NCBI GenBank assembly: GCA_012845835.1
Contig: JABAKD010000025.1
Location: forward strand, 10,421,779 to 10,485,778
DNA: 64,000 nt
Source: Undaria pinnatifida
Taxonomy: Eukaryota > Sar > Phaeophyceae > Laminariales > Alariaceae
Reading direction: 5' to 3'
The position numbers and the translations under genes are program-made. The notes beneath the pieces were generated by a model that was not told where the DNA came from, did no database searches, and saw nothing but the letters and a program-made list of their open reading frames with translations. Below are positions 1 to 11,309 of this stretch, piece by piece. Within the stretch, counting starts at the first letter, position 1. Every line of letters begins with the position of its first letter.

Positions 1-403
1 CGAAGCCCCCAAGAAATACACTTGATTTTTTTTTCATACCGACGCCCCAAAACTGCAACCCCTGCGTGGGATGACTCCACGGCTAGGCAACAACACGTAC
101 TGGCGCATGATGCGGTATAGCAGAAATGCACCCATATGTTCTGGGAATTCCCACTTTTGCTTTTGCTCATCGCCTTCAATTTTCTTCTCGCACTCTTTCT
201 CCCTCCCTAGATATAACGCAGATCCGGGGTCACTAAGCGGGCTCCTCTCCCGCCCCTTCCCCGCTACGGTGTACGCGCCCCTTCGTTTGCATCGCGATAA
301 GAATTCGGCTCTCTCTTCCGTCGCCGACTCGCACGCGTCGAATTGTGCTTACCCACGCTATAAAACGAGCTCCCGGCAGTTGGTGTCTCTGGAGAATAAA
401 AAT
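1..403. other. No gene recognised
   Basis: I see no convincing coding signal here. The open frames are short, overlap on both strands and match no family I know. The sequence is moderately GC-rich and ends in the tRNA-like segment that follows. Confidence 0.5.
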
Positions 404-475
404 CTTCACGCCGAGATTTAAAGCCCTGACCCCAACCTTAGTAGTGTTCGAGGTTAGCCACTAGACCACCGGGGC
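404..475 (-). repeat. tRNA-derived segment (pseudo-tRNA or SINE head)
   Basis: Read on the minus strand, the segment begins CCCCGGTGGTCTAGTGG. This resembles the 5' half of a tRNA-Glu/Asp gene, including the A-box TGGTCTAGTGG. A weak B-box-like stretch (GGGCTTTAAATC) follows about 45 bases later. The remaining cloverleaf arms do not pair convincingly, so an intact tRNA gene is unlikely. The SINE copies at 11008 and 51385 also start GCCCCGGTGG, which supports a tRNA-derived SINE head. The call rests on box similarity only. Confidence 0.4.
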
Positions 476-659
476 GATCGGTTGAGGGGCTCATTGCCTC
501 GTTCGAAAAACTGACCCGGAAAAACACATGAAACAAGTAGCTGCATGAACACCCTCATGGCGGCAATAATAGGCACTGCCCACAACGAGCCGTGCGGGAA
601 TTCACAAGGGCGTAGCACGATAACACAGCAGCATTCATATGGCGATGTGCCCACGCTAA

Positions 660-934
660 TGTTAAGATACGGCCTCGAAAGTCATGTAATTATCCGAATT
701 TGAGATCATTTTGAAGGGTTTCGCATGATAAGGTTGGCATTTTATATTCGGGAAAGTTAGGAAATAGATCGGAGGCACGTGCCTCCGATCTCAAAAGCTA
801 TCCGGGGCTCTGGTGGAATCGAATAAAGCTACGTCTCTCTCTACGAAGGAAACGAAAGTGAGTACACTCCGAGGACCCCTGCTCAATTGGCAGACCTGCA
901 GGGGGCACTCTGTGTCCCAACCTATAACCTTACA
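660..934. repeat. Left LTR of element 1
   Basis: The LTR is 275 bp, starts TGTTAAGATA and ends ACCTTACA. It contains a perfect 24-bp palindrome at 767-790 (arms GATCGGAGGCAC and GTGCCTCCGATC). Its partner is 2046-2312. Confidence 0.75.
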
Positions 935-1129
935 AATGGCGTCGTCGGCAGGTCCGATGGCCGGTCGTGTAGCGCGCCGGGGGAAGGAGAAGTTTAATCG
1001 GTCCCGGGTCGTCCAGAAAGCGGACCAGGTATACCTTGCCCTCGGTAGTGCTCGCGCTGATTTTCGAAGCCACCAAAACCCATCGTCTCCCTTGTACCAA
1101 ACGTTGGCTCGCTTAGGAAGTACTGTGTC

Positions 1130-1652
1130 GTGGTAGCGACGGAGCCAATCGACGCGGGGATCAGGCGTAGCCCGGCGCTAAAAAATGATCCCCGTTGCTG
1201 CGGGAGAGCTCGCGCTGTGCCGCCCCGATCCGCATTCACCGGTAGAGGCGGTTGGTTTGGCGGTACTGGTCCGGGGTTCTGGCTCAATAACGCAAGATGT
1301 GGGAGCGGGAGAGGTGGAGGTCCATTTCCCGCTCCCAGGAAGGTTCGGAGAGTCCCGCCCAATGCGTCTTGCATAGCACCGCGATGACGCCACCTCGCCC
1401 CCGTACCGACTGATGCCCAGTGATTTGCTCCACCTCCAGCCGTTGGAGGGGAGTCGAAACGTTGTCTTGAGTGACGTGGTACGGCGGGGACTTCTTGAAA
1501 AAGTTGTTGAGCACGTACTGTGTCAGCCCCGCCGGTAGGTATTTGGGCATGTCCCCACTGTCGTGGCGGTCGGCGCAGGGTTTAAAGCGCTTGATGGCCA
1601 CACGCCGACGACCCCCCGCCTTGCCGATGGCCCGCGGGATGTTTTCTCGCAT
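1130..1652 (-). pseudogene. Chromodomain-type retroelement polyprotein C-terminus, frameshifted
   Basis: A minus-strand frame from 1652 to 1284 encodes a basic linker followed by a chromodomain-like block. The visible landmarks are LEVEQITGH, then KTHWAGLSEPSWE and ILRY, matching the chromodomain pattern of a hydrophobic strand, an aromatic WxG-like core and a WE motif. The frame then breaks. Similar-looking protein continues in another frame (PDQYRQTNRLYR, a stop, then MRIGAAQRELSRSNG) to about 1130. So there is at least one frameshift and one nonsense codon. In chromoviruses this domain sits at the end of integrase and directs insertion into marked chromatin. No integrase core remains here. 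The family call rests on motif shape. Confidence 0.5.
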
Positions 1653-2045
1653 GACCTCTCCCTTTTGTTAGCACCTGTGTTCCCCTCCTTGTCGACGAGG
1701 GCTAGCCTCGCCATGGTACCTTTTCTGTGGTTGGTTTGCCGTAGAGCCTTTCTTGCCCCCCCCGCCACACCGGCGGCATGCGGCAGGTTCTAGAGCCTTT
1801 TCTTCTCCCCCCGCCACACCGGTTACGCGCGGCAGGTTTGTGAAGGGTGACTTTTTCCTTGTTGCAGGGTCTACGTTTTTTTCAACTGCTTTTCTTCGCG
1901 TGTTCCTGGCTCCATAGCCAGACGGTCAGAGGTGTGGGAGCGGGTGTTGAGGAGCCGCATCTTCGACTCATGGTCTAGTTCGTAGAACCGGGGTTTCCCC
2001 GAATCTCCCATATTTCTGCATATGCGACTCATCAGGGTGGGCTAG

Positions 2046-2312
2046 TGTAGATATGGCCTCGAAAGGCCTGTAATTATCCGAATTTGAGATCATTTTGATG
2101 GGTTTCGCATGATAAGTTTGGCGTTTTATATTCGGGAAAGTTAGGAAATAGATCGGAGGCACGTGCCTCCGATCTCAAAAGCTATCCGGGGCTCTGGTGG
2201 AATCGAATAAAGCAACGTCTCTACGAAGGAAACCAAATTGATAACTCTCCGAGAACCTGTTCAATTGGCAGACCTGCAGGGGGCACTCTGTGTCCCCACC
2301 TATAACATTACA
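2046..2312. repeat. Right LTR of element 1
   Basis: The LTR is 267 bp, starts TGTAGATATGG and ends ACATTACA. It carries the same 24-bp palindrome at 2151-2174 and is followed by CTAA, the putative target duplication. Confidence 0.75.
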
Positions 2313-2316
2313 CTAA

Positions 2317-3450
2317 TTGCAGGCGGTTTTGCTGATACAACCAAAATTCATCCTAATTCTTTTGGTTGATATCTTTGGGTTCCAGACGATCTGCGTGGTG
2401 TGGACGCACCGAAAATTCTTGGACGTTCATGCTCTCAGGGGAAAGAGAAAGTCAACGCGAGGTTTGCAAGAGGGTGCCCCCCCCGCCCCCCCCGCCCGCT
2501 GCCTGTTCAGGCCGCCCTGGATGATAGCACCCATCACTTTGGCTTGGCGCTGCTTAGTGCTTGTTCTGTACTGCATGGATGTAGCACAGGACGCCGTATA
2601 AGCAACACAAACGCCGACCCAGGCTGGGTTTCCTATTTTGGAGGCGTGCGTTCTACACAAACTTCAGTGTACCGGTTTCAGAATTTCTTACTTTCCTTTA
2701 AATATCAGCCTACGTGTATTGTTACCCTCCATGTTTCTTATCAGGTGTCGTGTACGGTAGGGGTCCCCCTTAAAGGCGGTGTCGTGTCAGAACATATGAC
2801 CACCTTATCGAGGGAAGCCGCCTTATTCATTCCACGCAATGAGTGCAACTCTCCGGTCGCGCCAAGCGATATTGATTTTGGCCGCCATATATCGGGATAT
2901 TGCCTCACTCGGGCCGCCATATCGAGGGACCTCTACTGTATTGTATAGGACAATAAACTTGTCAAGGATTTCAGAGGGAAAAAAGAGGGGCGGATATAGT
3001 GTGAATTGTGCAGCATGCACCACACAGGAAACAGCTCGGCTTGCTCAGGGCAGGGAACGTGTCCGGAGCGCATGAGGGTATATGTGCTTGTTTGTGCACA
3101 CGCGTCGCATTCCTAGAAGGCTGTTAAGATGCCTACCTCACGCTCTTGTCGCTTTTTAGGTCGCGATACCTGAGTCCCAAAATGATCATTTAATGACCCT
3201 CATTTATTAGACACGTTAGCATTTTTTTCTGGACTGAAGATCATACAGCGCGGGTATGTTTCGTCAAAAAGTGTCCTTAAGGCCACTGGGGGACCGAAGC
3301 GTCCCCTGGTCCCCGGTTTTCCGGTAACTCTATTATCTAGATGTTTTATCGGAACAGTAAAACACATGGCTAGGTTTACACGCTGCGTGTAGAGCTTCGG
3401 CTGGTTCGTGGAACACAGACCCGGAAACCGATGGAGAAAAGGGCTTGATC
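2317..3450. repeat. No gene; contains a copy of the AAGGCGGT repeat family
   Basis: No coding region is supported. The stretch 2755-2945 is a diverged copy of a family with alternating phrases such as CCGCCTTAT, AGGGA and AGCGATNTTGATTTTGGCCGCC. Other copies lie at 11805-11990 (same strand) and 19512-19680 (opposite strand, inside CDC48 intron 8). Confidence 0.5.
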
Positions 3451-4150
3451 CACAGATGCTGTGAGTCTCTTTAGATCGGCGTCGCTCTGGTTCTCAGCAG
3501 AGGTCCACATCTAGACTTTGAAGCACTGCAGTGGCCAAAAATTGGGGTACACAAAACGAGACAAAAAACAACCCCCAACAGCACATATGCACTTCACTAG
3601 CGGGCAGCTACAGCTCCCCACAAGCAACCACGGCCCGCGAAATTGAGGGACGCTCCTGGTGGGGTGTATGACGACGTGGGGTGCGCTAACCAGCAGTCGT
3701 AGGCAGCCAGAAGCGACTCACGAGATGTTTTTTTTCGAGAGTTCGAACTTGCGAGCAGCAACACCAAACGCTACCGAAATCGTTGAAATGCTGTAATTCA
3801 CGCGGGGTAGCCTAATACAATGGGCGCATCACCTATGCAAAAACGGTTTTCACCAAAAGCTTGCTGCTCACCAGGCGGACGATATAACTTTGTCACATGT
3901 TGGGTTTAAGGGCTTAGGAGAAATGGAGAGGGACAGCCGAAAAAGGGGTGGTTATTTATGGAGTCCAAACAAGGACTAGAAGCACCTAAACTCTGTGTTA
4001 CTGGATTTTTGCTGCATTTTTTCTAAAAATTCGAAACAAGGATCTTGTTTGCAGATGCCATACTCTATTTCCAAGTTGGTTTTATATGTACGCGAAATGC
4101 CTTCATACGAGCTCCTACTCAAAATATTCGTGTGCGATCCTCCGTGGCCT
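3451..4150 (+). repeat. Dispersed ~700-bp repeat, inverted relative to 56655-57355
   Basis: Long stretches match the reverse complement of 56655-57355. They include CCACAAGCAACCACGGCCCG, GGGACGCTCCT, TTCACCAAAAGCTTG and CGAGCTCCTACTC, in the same order with many substitutions and small indels. No coding potential is seen in either copy. The element class is unknown. Confidence 0.65.
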
Positions 4151-7110
4151 TAAACCCTTGTTGCACCGCAGTCCCGATATGGGAACAACACACTTGGAGT
4201 TAGACTGTTTTTTTTTACGAGTTGCAGATGGGCTAATAGGCGAACGCAGATGTCTCCACAAATGGGCATCGTGGACAACACCTGGACAATTAGGTTTTCA
4301 ACTACACTCGAGTAGTACCTGCCACTGTACACATTCTGTACAAGAACAACTTTTCAGCTCTCTTAACACCGATCATGTATACGAGCTTTAGTCTATTCAA
4401 CAGCGTATGCATGCGAGAACGTAGCAAGTAACGTGGTATACTGCTACAGTAGGTATATTTTCCTTCGAATATAGCAGACGATTAAAGGTACGTTGCTCAG
4501 CGCGACGACAACTAAATATCGTGGCACGAGCTCACGGTGTTCAGCGGCAGGATGCGTTGGGTACATTTCGCCTGTAACAAGTAAGTTCGCTTCTAACGGC
4601 CATCACGATCCAAGCGCGACCTGTCGCTCCCACCCCTGGACACAGACAAATCTTGGAGTACGTATAACTTCAAAGATATTTCATGGACGTGCATCACTCA
4701 TATCGAGTACGAGCATAGTGTCTAGGTTCGCATAAACATCCTGTCACTTCACCCCATCTCGCACCTTGACGCCGTCTCGATCCGGGAATCCCGACGGAGC
4801 CAATCCCCCACTCCTCCTCCATCCATTTCCTAGGCAGCACACGTGCACTCTCCTGGGCGCTGTGAGGTCGCATTGTCTCGCGGCCGTCACACAGGAGAAC
4901 CTAAGTTAGGTGCCAACGCTATGGCCGCGCTTTGCGCCCTGTACTCGCACACGCAGGTAGTACGAGTACAGTAACAGTGGTCCTTCTAGAGTACCGGCAT
5001 GGGCCAGCTGGAAATACCGGCACTGCTGTGCTCGTGGCGGAAACCGCCACCGCCGCTACTGGTTGCTTCCATCTGTTCCGCACGATTCTACAGGCAGCAT
5101 TACAGGCAACCGGCATTGCTCAACCGGCGCTATAGAGGAACCTCGGCTAAGTACTCCGAAACGGATACGGTCCGCCTGCACACAGCAAGTTCCGCGTGCG
5201 AACCGCCTAACTTTTCACGAAGATCGTCGGGTTTATCGGATCCAAAAGCAAAAGAGAATGAAACGGCTGTTCGAAACGATACATGTATAATTGCGCCGCT
5301 TTTACTCGTGCTCATCGATGATTGGTTGAGAATTCGATGGTTTTTATAGTGGTGGGAGCGGGTCCCTCGAATTCCTCAGATCGGGGGGAAATAGCTCGGT
5401 GCACCCCCCCACAGCGAACTCGAAGAATCACATCCCTGAGCTGTTGCGCAAGGAACTCTATCCACCAGCTGAGACAGAGGGCGAGGCACGGAAGCACGAG
5501 AGCCACAGGGGGTAGCGAAGAACAGCAGCGAGTGCACGCCAGGTTGCAACGATGGGAGACGATGGGTAAGCCAAGCCAAGGTCCAGTTCCAAACAGATCA
5601 GATCGTTGGACGCTGCTTGTTTGCTCTAGGTGTACGAGTACGAGCGAGGTGTTCTGTAGTTCTCTCATGGCAGCAGATCTCCCATTAGCTTGCCTCATCA
5701 CCGCCACCACCACTGCTGCTGCGCTCTCAGTTGGCACACCGCGAGGGGTGTTGCCTCATCCCATCAATCTCCGTAACGATCTCCCGCACGGTACCCAGCG
5801 CTCCCCCGTCACCCCCCCCAGTACCCACCTCTTCTCAAACGCTGCGTATATATCGACATTGCAACACACAGGGAGCGGACGGATTTATCCCTCCTTCCCC
5901 GTGTCATCCCAACCCTTCCCGCGGCTCTCACCAAACCATCTCGGGGTGGGAACACAGACAATGTGCCGTGACTCCCTAGCGTAATGGGTGTTTTTGCAGC
6001 ACCAGGGTGCCCTTGCAAGGTGATTTGCACTAGCAGCGCTTGGTTCTGTGGTGCAGCTCTTCCCTCGACCTCCAGGCACCGACCGCGTGTTTTCGGATCA
6101 CTCAAGCATCAGTATTTTTGTTATAATCTAGAGAACGCCGCAGCATAATGAAGACCGGTAATTGAATATATAGAACAAAGTATAGACAATGCTAAAATAT
6201 AGATTTAGTGCCAAGTGTGTGGGAAATGCCAAACCGAACCGCGCTGGCGGGGATGGGGATCGTTTCCGCACCCTCCTGATGAAGGTAAAGACGAGGCGAT
6301 GATAGGAGACCGGTCTTTTTGGCCGCGTCAAGGCCACTTTTGGCCTCAAGATACTAGATTTAGCCTAGAAAGGACGGCCAATCATGGGGTCAATACGTCA
6401 ATTATCGTTGTCCTTTGACACGATACGATTGCTGCTGGTAAAATACCTACTGGTATCGTCACTATGGACACAAATGTAAAAACTGTTTTTAATATAATAT
6501 TCATAACAAAACTGTCCTTACGTTTCCGGACACAGCTGTATCTAGCGTCGCCATTGGTGCGAGTCAGAAAATGGTCCGTCGATTTCGTGACCAATTCGTG
6601 CAGGCTAAAGTTATCATCACGGGGTCACGTAGCCCCCCCCCCCCCCCCGCGCGCGCGCTTCCCATACATATGCGTGCTACGTGCTACCAACCCCTTGCTT
6701 GCCTCGAAAACATGGCGGACCCTTCCTCTTAAATCCCTCCTATTCGCGCTGTGGTAGATATTGATGCCGTGCTTTGAAGCAGGCCGAGCCTATGCCCAGC
6801 ACACTATTATAGCTTAGGAGCCATATCGTACGTGTGTTATATACCAGTACCACATACCAGGTACGAGCACACCAAGTACGGTAAGGAGTAACCCAGGAGT
6901 CAGTCTCTCGGCCAGTATTTGCCAGATTTTACCAACTTTCTGGCTTCACGCTTTTACAGCTGGAAACCCGCTTGTCGGGGATAAACTACTTGGAATTATT
7001 AATGATGTGTGGAGGGGTTTTGGGTTGCGGCCTGGTTTAGCTGCTACCTGGCGTACCTGTACAGCAGCTACAAGCTACATGTACACCCGTGTCTCCCACA
7101 GCAGTATAAT
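4151..7110. other. Intergenic, no gene recognised
   Basis: Open frames here overlap on both strands and look like chance. The longest (5322-5984 plus and 5312-5737 minus) read opposite strands of the same sequence and show no domain. A C run followed by a CG run lies at 6633-6656. The piece at 4150-4215 (GCACCGCAGTCCCGA, then GGAGTTAGACT) recurs at 45310-45365, so part of this is dispersed repeat. Confidence 0.5.
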
Positions 7111-7290
7111 AGCAACACTCGATGAACAATCGACGAGCAGTGGGATTGCCGAACCCTATGCGCGATAAAAGTTGAAGGCAAGAACTGGGGGGGAGAAGAG
7201 ACGACACCTGTGACCACGCCTTGTCCAGAAGCTGGACAGTAGAAGTGTGCGAAGATATAAATAATTAGTGTGCGAAGATATAAATAAAAA
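7111..7290 (+). mobile_element. tRNA-derived SINE, 5'-truncated copy
   Basis: This matches the body of the full copies at 11008 and 51385 (from AGCAACACTCGATGAACAAT to CCAGAAGCTGG) but lacks the tRNA-like head. The tail is a partly duplicated AATAAATAAA-type stretch. 5' truncation is common for retroposed copies. Confidence 0.75.
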
Positions 7291-7382
7291 AATACCGGTA
7301 CTGAATCATTTCGAAGTTAACATGCTCTGCAATACGTTCTCTGGTGATCACTCTACGGCAGCATATTTTCTGGGGTAATCTC

Positions 7383-7471
7383 TTGACCCCTTTGGAGCCC
7401 CCGAACCCCTCCCTATACTAACTCCAAGTAATTTTGTTCCCAAAAACGGGTTTCCAGTTGTAAAGGGGTTG
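7383..7471. repeat. Short terminal-inverted repeat element (~89 bp)
   Basis: The ends are inverted (TTGACCCCTTT and AAAGGGGTTGA), and the middle carries AAAAACGGGTTTCCAGTTGT. Related copies lie at 20896-20984 (CDC48 intron 10) and 23481-23568 (intron 13), with fragments near 18553-18590 and 39836-39915. It looks like a miniature inverted-repeat element; the class is unknown. Confidence 0.55.
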
Positions 7472-7885
7472 ACGGCGGTAGATATTCTCTAGTGATCTCT
7501 TGACGGCAGTATCACCTTTCTGGTGATCTCTTCACGGCAGTGGCACATATCTGACCAATCATAAACCGCAGACCACAAAGCACCAACCACACATCTGTCG
7601 ACCTCTGTGGGTGCTTTGACTCTTGTGAGAGATTCGGTATCGCACTGACCCAACGGTTAGGCCTTCGGTGTGACGCTGCAAGCTCTCCGGCTTTAGCCTA
7701 CCCGGGCTTGAACTATCACTATTTCTATATACAAGCCTGTGTGGGGGAATTTAACGCCTCAACACTGTTGCCGACTCTGCTCTCGTAGGGGGGGGAGCGA
7801 TCGGTCACGACTATGTAGACGAGATTTCAATTACGGCTACGGGGGGGTCACTTACGAGCCAACCCCGGATTTCAGTCCTTTCGTT

Positions 7886-8600
7886 TCAGGTTGGGGTTAG
7901 GGTAGGGATAGGGTTAGCTTTTCACCCTGATCCCATGCCGACATGGTCGCACCCGGACCTGATGCTTACCCTGGCCCTGAGCTCTAAGCGTGGCCGCCGA
8001 GCCTGGCGTTATACCCAGGGCCTTTCACGTGTCATGCCCGCGGGTCGGGTCAGCAGTTTTTATAAATAACACTCTCGCGGGTCGAGTCGGGTCGAGTCGG
8101 GTCGAGTCAGGAGGTTTCATGGGGAGGGTCTGATCGGGTCGTAGGTTTTCGAATGTCACGGGTCGGGTCAGCCGGATCGGGTCGGGTAACCATGACTCGA
8201 CCCGACCCGCTAGAGGCGACCCGACCCGTGAAAAGCCGTGGTTATACCCGTCCACGAGCTTGATCCCGATCCCGAACCTGACCCCGACCCTGAACCTGAC
8301 CCTGAACTCGAACCTGAACCTGAACCTGATGCCGGCCGTGGTGCTGGCCTTGGCGCTGATTGTGACGTTGGTCCGAGGCTTGGGGTTTGGGGTCGATTCG
8401 ATGGGGTTGAAGTCGGGGTTGGCCTTGGGGTTTGGTCGACGCGTCGACGCGTCGACATCCTCTTGTGGTTTTTGTGCAAAGACCTCGACCCTAGCCCTAA
8501 CCCTGATTCTGACTTTGACTGTGAGCCCGAACCTGACCCTGATCCTGACTCCGAGCCGGCTCCAAATCTAGCCTTACTCTACTCCCAGTCCTAGCCCACG
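7886..8600. repeat. Low-complexity GGGTCG, CCTGAA and telomere-like repeats
   Basis: 7890-7917 has a degenerate TTAGGG-like run (GGGTTAGGGTAGGGATAGGG). 8040-8230 is dominated by GGGTCGGGTC and its complement. 8255-8330 and 8485-8560 are degenerate hexamer runs such as CCTGACCCTGAACC. The frames translate as Asp/Glu-Pro repeats and are not supported as genes. TTAGGG-type telomeres are known in brown algae, but this short degenerate run is interstitial. Confidence 0.55.
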
Positions 8601-10399
8601 CCTAAACAACCCTACGCTGAACGAGCCGTGGGAAAACCCAGACGGTGGCATAATTCATGAAACGGGGAGGTACTGAGGAAGCGAGACAGAGGGAGGGAGG
8701 GAGGGAAGAAGTAAGGTTTGCTAACAAAAACATGGGGGTGTTGCCTCGCCGCTCATCTTTTCGGGGGCGGGGGGCGGGGGGCGGGGGGGGGCAGAGGACG
8801 GCGAAAGCAGTAAGCCGGAAGATGCAGGGTATATAGATCGTGCATGTTGTACAGGTCTGCGAATGTAATCGTATCCAGATTCTACAGATCGTATAGACCT
8901 GAGTACAAAGTGCTTACGAACCCGGGGATACCGGATGAAAACATAAACACACCCTGTAGACCACTTCTTCGGAAAGCCGGTTTGTTTTTTTGGATGCAAC
9001 GTCGCAAAACGACCCTGCCCGGACTCTTGTGTGTAGCTCTCTTCCCGCACTTCTTTCGCTGGTCAAAGCGTTGCCAGGCCGCAATCAATGTGTACGTGGT
9101 TTTCAAGATAATCGTCGAAGAGGGATCGATCCCTGTTGGGCGTTCGTCTCTTGCGTGCTGAAGGCGGTCCGGCTACGCATTTCTTAGCGAAAGGGGTACG
9201 GAACGAGAGCTAGGCACGAGGCTCCGGGTAGGGTCATGTTGAGACGTGGTACCCTGAAATAAAAGCTACAAATCATTCAGATTCTGTAGGTGTCCCCGCT
9301 GAATCTGGTGCAGGTGATGCAGACCCATGAAAATGTTGTGTGTGATCTGTGCGTGTGGTCTGTACAATGGTCTGACCTGTTCGATGTGTGGCATTTGCGG
9401 TCCCCTCTAGAAAGACGCCTCGTGAACAAAATGGATTGTGTGCGTGTTGTATGTCAGTCCCCCTTTGGGAAGATGCCTGGTGGAAATAAGAATATAAAGT
9501 GACGTTGTTCCCACAGCAGTCCTCGGTTGAAGTTGGAGACGGACAAAGGTGTGCTGTAGATGGGCAAGGCTGTCGTGGGCCGTCATTTGTGCGGTGCCTT
9601 GGCAGAGACAACACCCGCACTAAAGTGGCATCCCTGGCAATCCCGCGATAGTGCAGCACTCGATGTATTGGACGATTTTGTCACATGAGATATTCACCGC
9701 ACTCGGCTTGGGTCCCGTGCTAAAGGGTACCCCACTTCACGGTACCTCGGCTGTGTTGCTATCCTACAGTAAACCTACGCCCGTTTCCGATAGAGCGCGA
9801 GTTATCGCTGATGGTCACCGAAATGCACCGCTTCGGGTGCTACACGCCTTCAATCGGTTTCATGTACCACCACGATTCTTGTCTGCGAGATTATGGACAG
9901 ATCTGTATGAGATCTGTCTGAACCCTTTTGAGAATTGCACCACGTTTTTTTGGGAACTCAAGTACAGCTCGCGCTGCAGCTGCTATGGGAATTGAAGGAT
10001 ACGCCAGCTAGCGCTGGATTGTGACTACAATCGAGTTAGATTAAAACACTACATGTATGAGAATACGTGGAAGCGTCGTGAGCTCAAGCCTTTTTTTTCC
10101 CCATCCGCCAGAGGAATAAGAAACAAAACCAATTGTAGTACTTGGGAAATACTGTGGCATCATATTTTCAGTTTCAAAAGGTTTATGCCACCATTTTTGT
10201 CGTGGATACCCCCCCCCGGTTTATGATAAATCAATTTACGGAATTTCGACAAAGGGGGTGTCATCTTGCGTGATCCTTAGTTTTTTTTGTTTTGTTTTTA
10301 ATCCTCCAGCGGATGGGAAAAAGTGCTCACCACGCTTCCACGCATTTTCATATACACATCGTGTGTTCATTGAACACAATTGTATTCGCAATCCAGCGC
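8601..10399. other. Intergenic, no gene recognised
   Basis: No coding region is supported. There is a G-rich run at 8763-8792. Pieces near 9610-9760 (CTAAAGTGGCATCCC, GCTAAAGGGTACCCCACTT) resemble the unit of the tandem repeat at 12180-12485. Confidence 0.4.
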
Positions 10400-10592
10400 T
10401 AGCTGGCGTGTCCTTCAGTTCCCGTGGTAACGATAGCGCGAGCTGTCCCTACCGGCGGTCCCCGTTTCTACTTCAGCAGCGCAAGCGGCCGTAGTATACG
10501 GATGCGTGAGTATGTCGACCCGAGCTGGCCCTGGGGACGAGGTGCGGTGTAGATAGCCACCCGGAACGGCATCATTCCGGGTTTTGTGGGAC
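10400..10592 (+). repeat. Dispersed repeat, copy 1 (partner 49248-49455)
   Basis: The core (TGTCCCTACCGGCGGTCCCC, then TATACGGATGCGTGAGTATG, then GCCACCCGGAACG) recurs in the same order at 49248-49455. A short hairpin, CCCGGAACG/CATTCCGGG, closes the right end. Element class is unknown. Confidence 0.6.
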
Positions 10593-11007
10593 TTTCATGA
10601 TGCGTAGTGTACTTGCTGCTTGTGGCCCGTCTCTACGCAGTTGCGGCAATAAATCTGTAGGCACTGCCTGTATGAGTGGCGTGTCATCCACACGTACACA
10701 TTTAGGGGAAACCCCCTTGTGTTGCAAGTTTGTACGCGTGGGGAAGGCGGCTGACTATTCGTACTGGCAGCGCCCACAGATGTCTTGCTGCAAATGTGGG
10801 CAGGCGGGCCACGTACGGCAACGCGCGGGTTTCTCGAGTATCGCGGGTAGTGTTGGGAGCCAACCAAAGAAATACGTGGTTTAGGTGATTTTTAATCAGG
10901 ATTCTTCATCATGTTCATCACATCTACTGGGCCTTGAGTTTATGATAGTCTTGGCTGTATACGTTACACTATCCCAAATAGACGCCGTACAAGTATAAGT
11001 GTATCTG
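10593..11007. other. No gene recognised
   Basis: A 95-codon frame (10597-10884) contains CCKCGQAGH, reminiscent of a retroviral-type zinc knuckle, but the final cysteine is missing and nothing around it supports a gene. Confidence 0.4.
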
Positions 11008-11309
11008 GCCCCGGTGGCGTATCAGGTTATCCTCGAGCCTGGTATAGGTTAGTTTCGTGAGTTCGAGCTCCGCCGAGTGCATACTCGTATAAATTCGTTG
11101 GGACTTTTTCTTGTGCACAAACTGACTTGCGGAAAGCGCGAGAGCGTGAGTTGGCAACATTCGATGAAAAATCGACGACCAGTGGGATTGCTGAACCCTA
11201 TGTGCGATAAAAATTGAAGGCAAGAACCGGCGGGAAGAAGGGACGACACCTGTGACCACGCCTTGTCCAGAAGCTGGATAGTAACAGTGCGAGAAAAAGA
11301 AATAAAAAA
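11008..11309 (+). mobile_element. tRNA-derived SINE, full-length copy
   Basis: It begins GCCCCGGTGGCGTATCAGG. TGGCGTATCAGG fits the RNA polymerase III A-box, and GAGTTCGAGCTCC about 45 bases later fits the B-box. A tRNA-unrelated body and an A-rich tail (GAAATAAAAAAG) follow. GTGTAT occurs just before the start and just after the tail and may be a short target duplication. The copy at 51385-51703 has the better B-box (GTTCGAGCCCC). Confidence 0.75.

Larger units (their letters stand above)
660..2312. mobile_element. LTR retrotransposon, internally deleted (element 1)
   Basis: Two direct copies of a ~270-bp sequence (660-934 and 2046-2312) flank about 1.1 kb. Both copies begin TGT and end TTACA, the TG...CA ends expected of LTRs. 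The 4-base sequence CTAA lies immediately outside each end (656-659 and 2313-2316) and is a likely target-site duplication. The interior lacks reverse transcriptase and integrase motifs but carries a chromodomain-like remnant on the minus strand. That is where a Ty3/gypsy chromovirus polyprotein would end if the element reads right to left. A TGG-starting sequence two bases inside the left LTR (937) would instead fit a primer-binding site for left-to-right reading, so orientation is unresolved. The two LTRs differ at several positions, so the insertion is not recent. Confidence 0.75.

Noticed and set aside
5322-5984. A 220-codon plus-strand frame overlapped by a 141-codon minus-strand frame
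   Set aside because: Neither has a recognised domain or a convincing codon pattern, and the plus frame has no ATG at its start.
7640-7730. tRNA-like B-box on the minus strand (GTTCAAGCCCGGG)
   Set aside because: No A-box at the required distance and no cloverleaf pairing.
7890-7917. TTAGGG-like run as a telomere
   Set aside because: Too short and degenerate, and flanked by ordinary sequence on both sides.
8238-8594. Asp/Glu-Pro repeat open frames
   Set aside because: They arise from degenerate CCTGAA/CCCGAC hexamers, and open frames exist on both strands.
10597-10884. Zinc-knuckle-like CCKCGQAGH in a short frame
   Set aside because: The last Cys of the CCHC pattern is absent and there is no surrounding gag or nucleic-acid-binding context.
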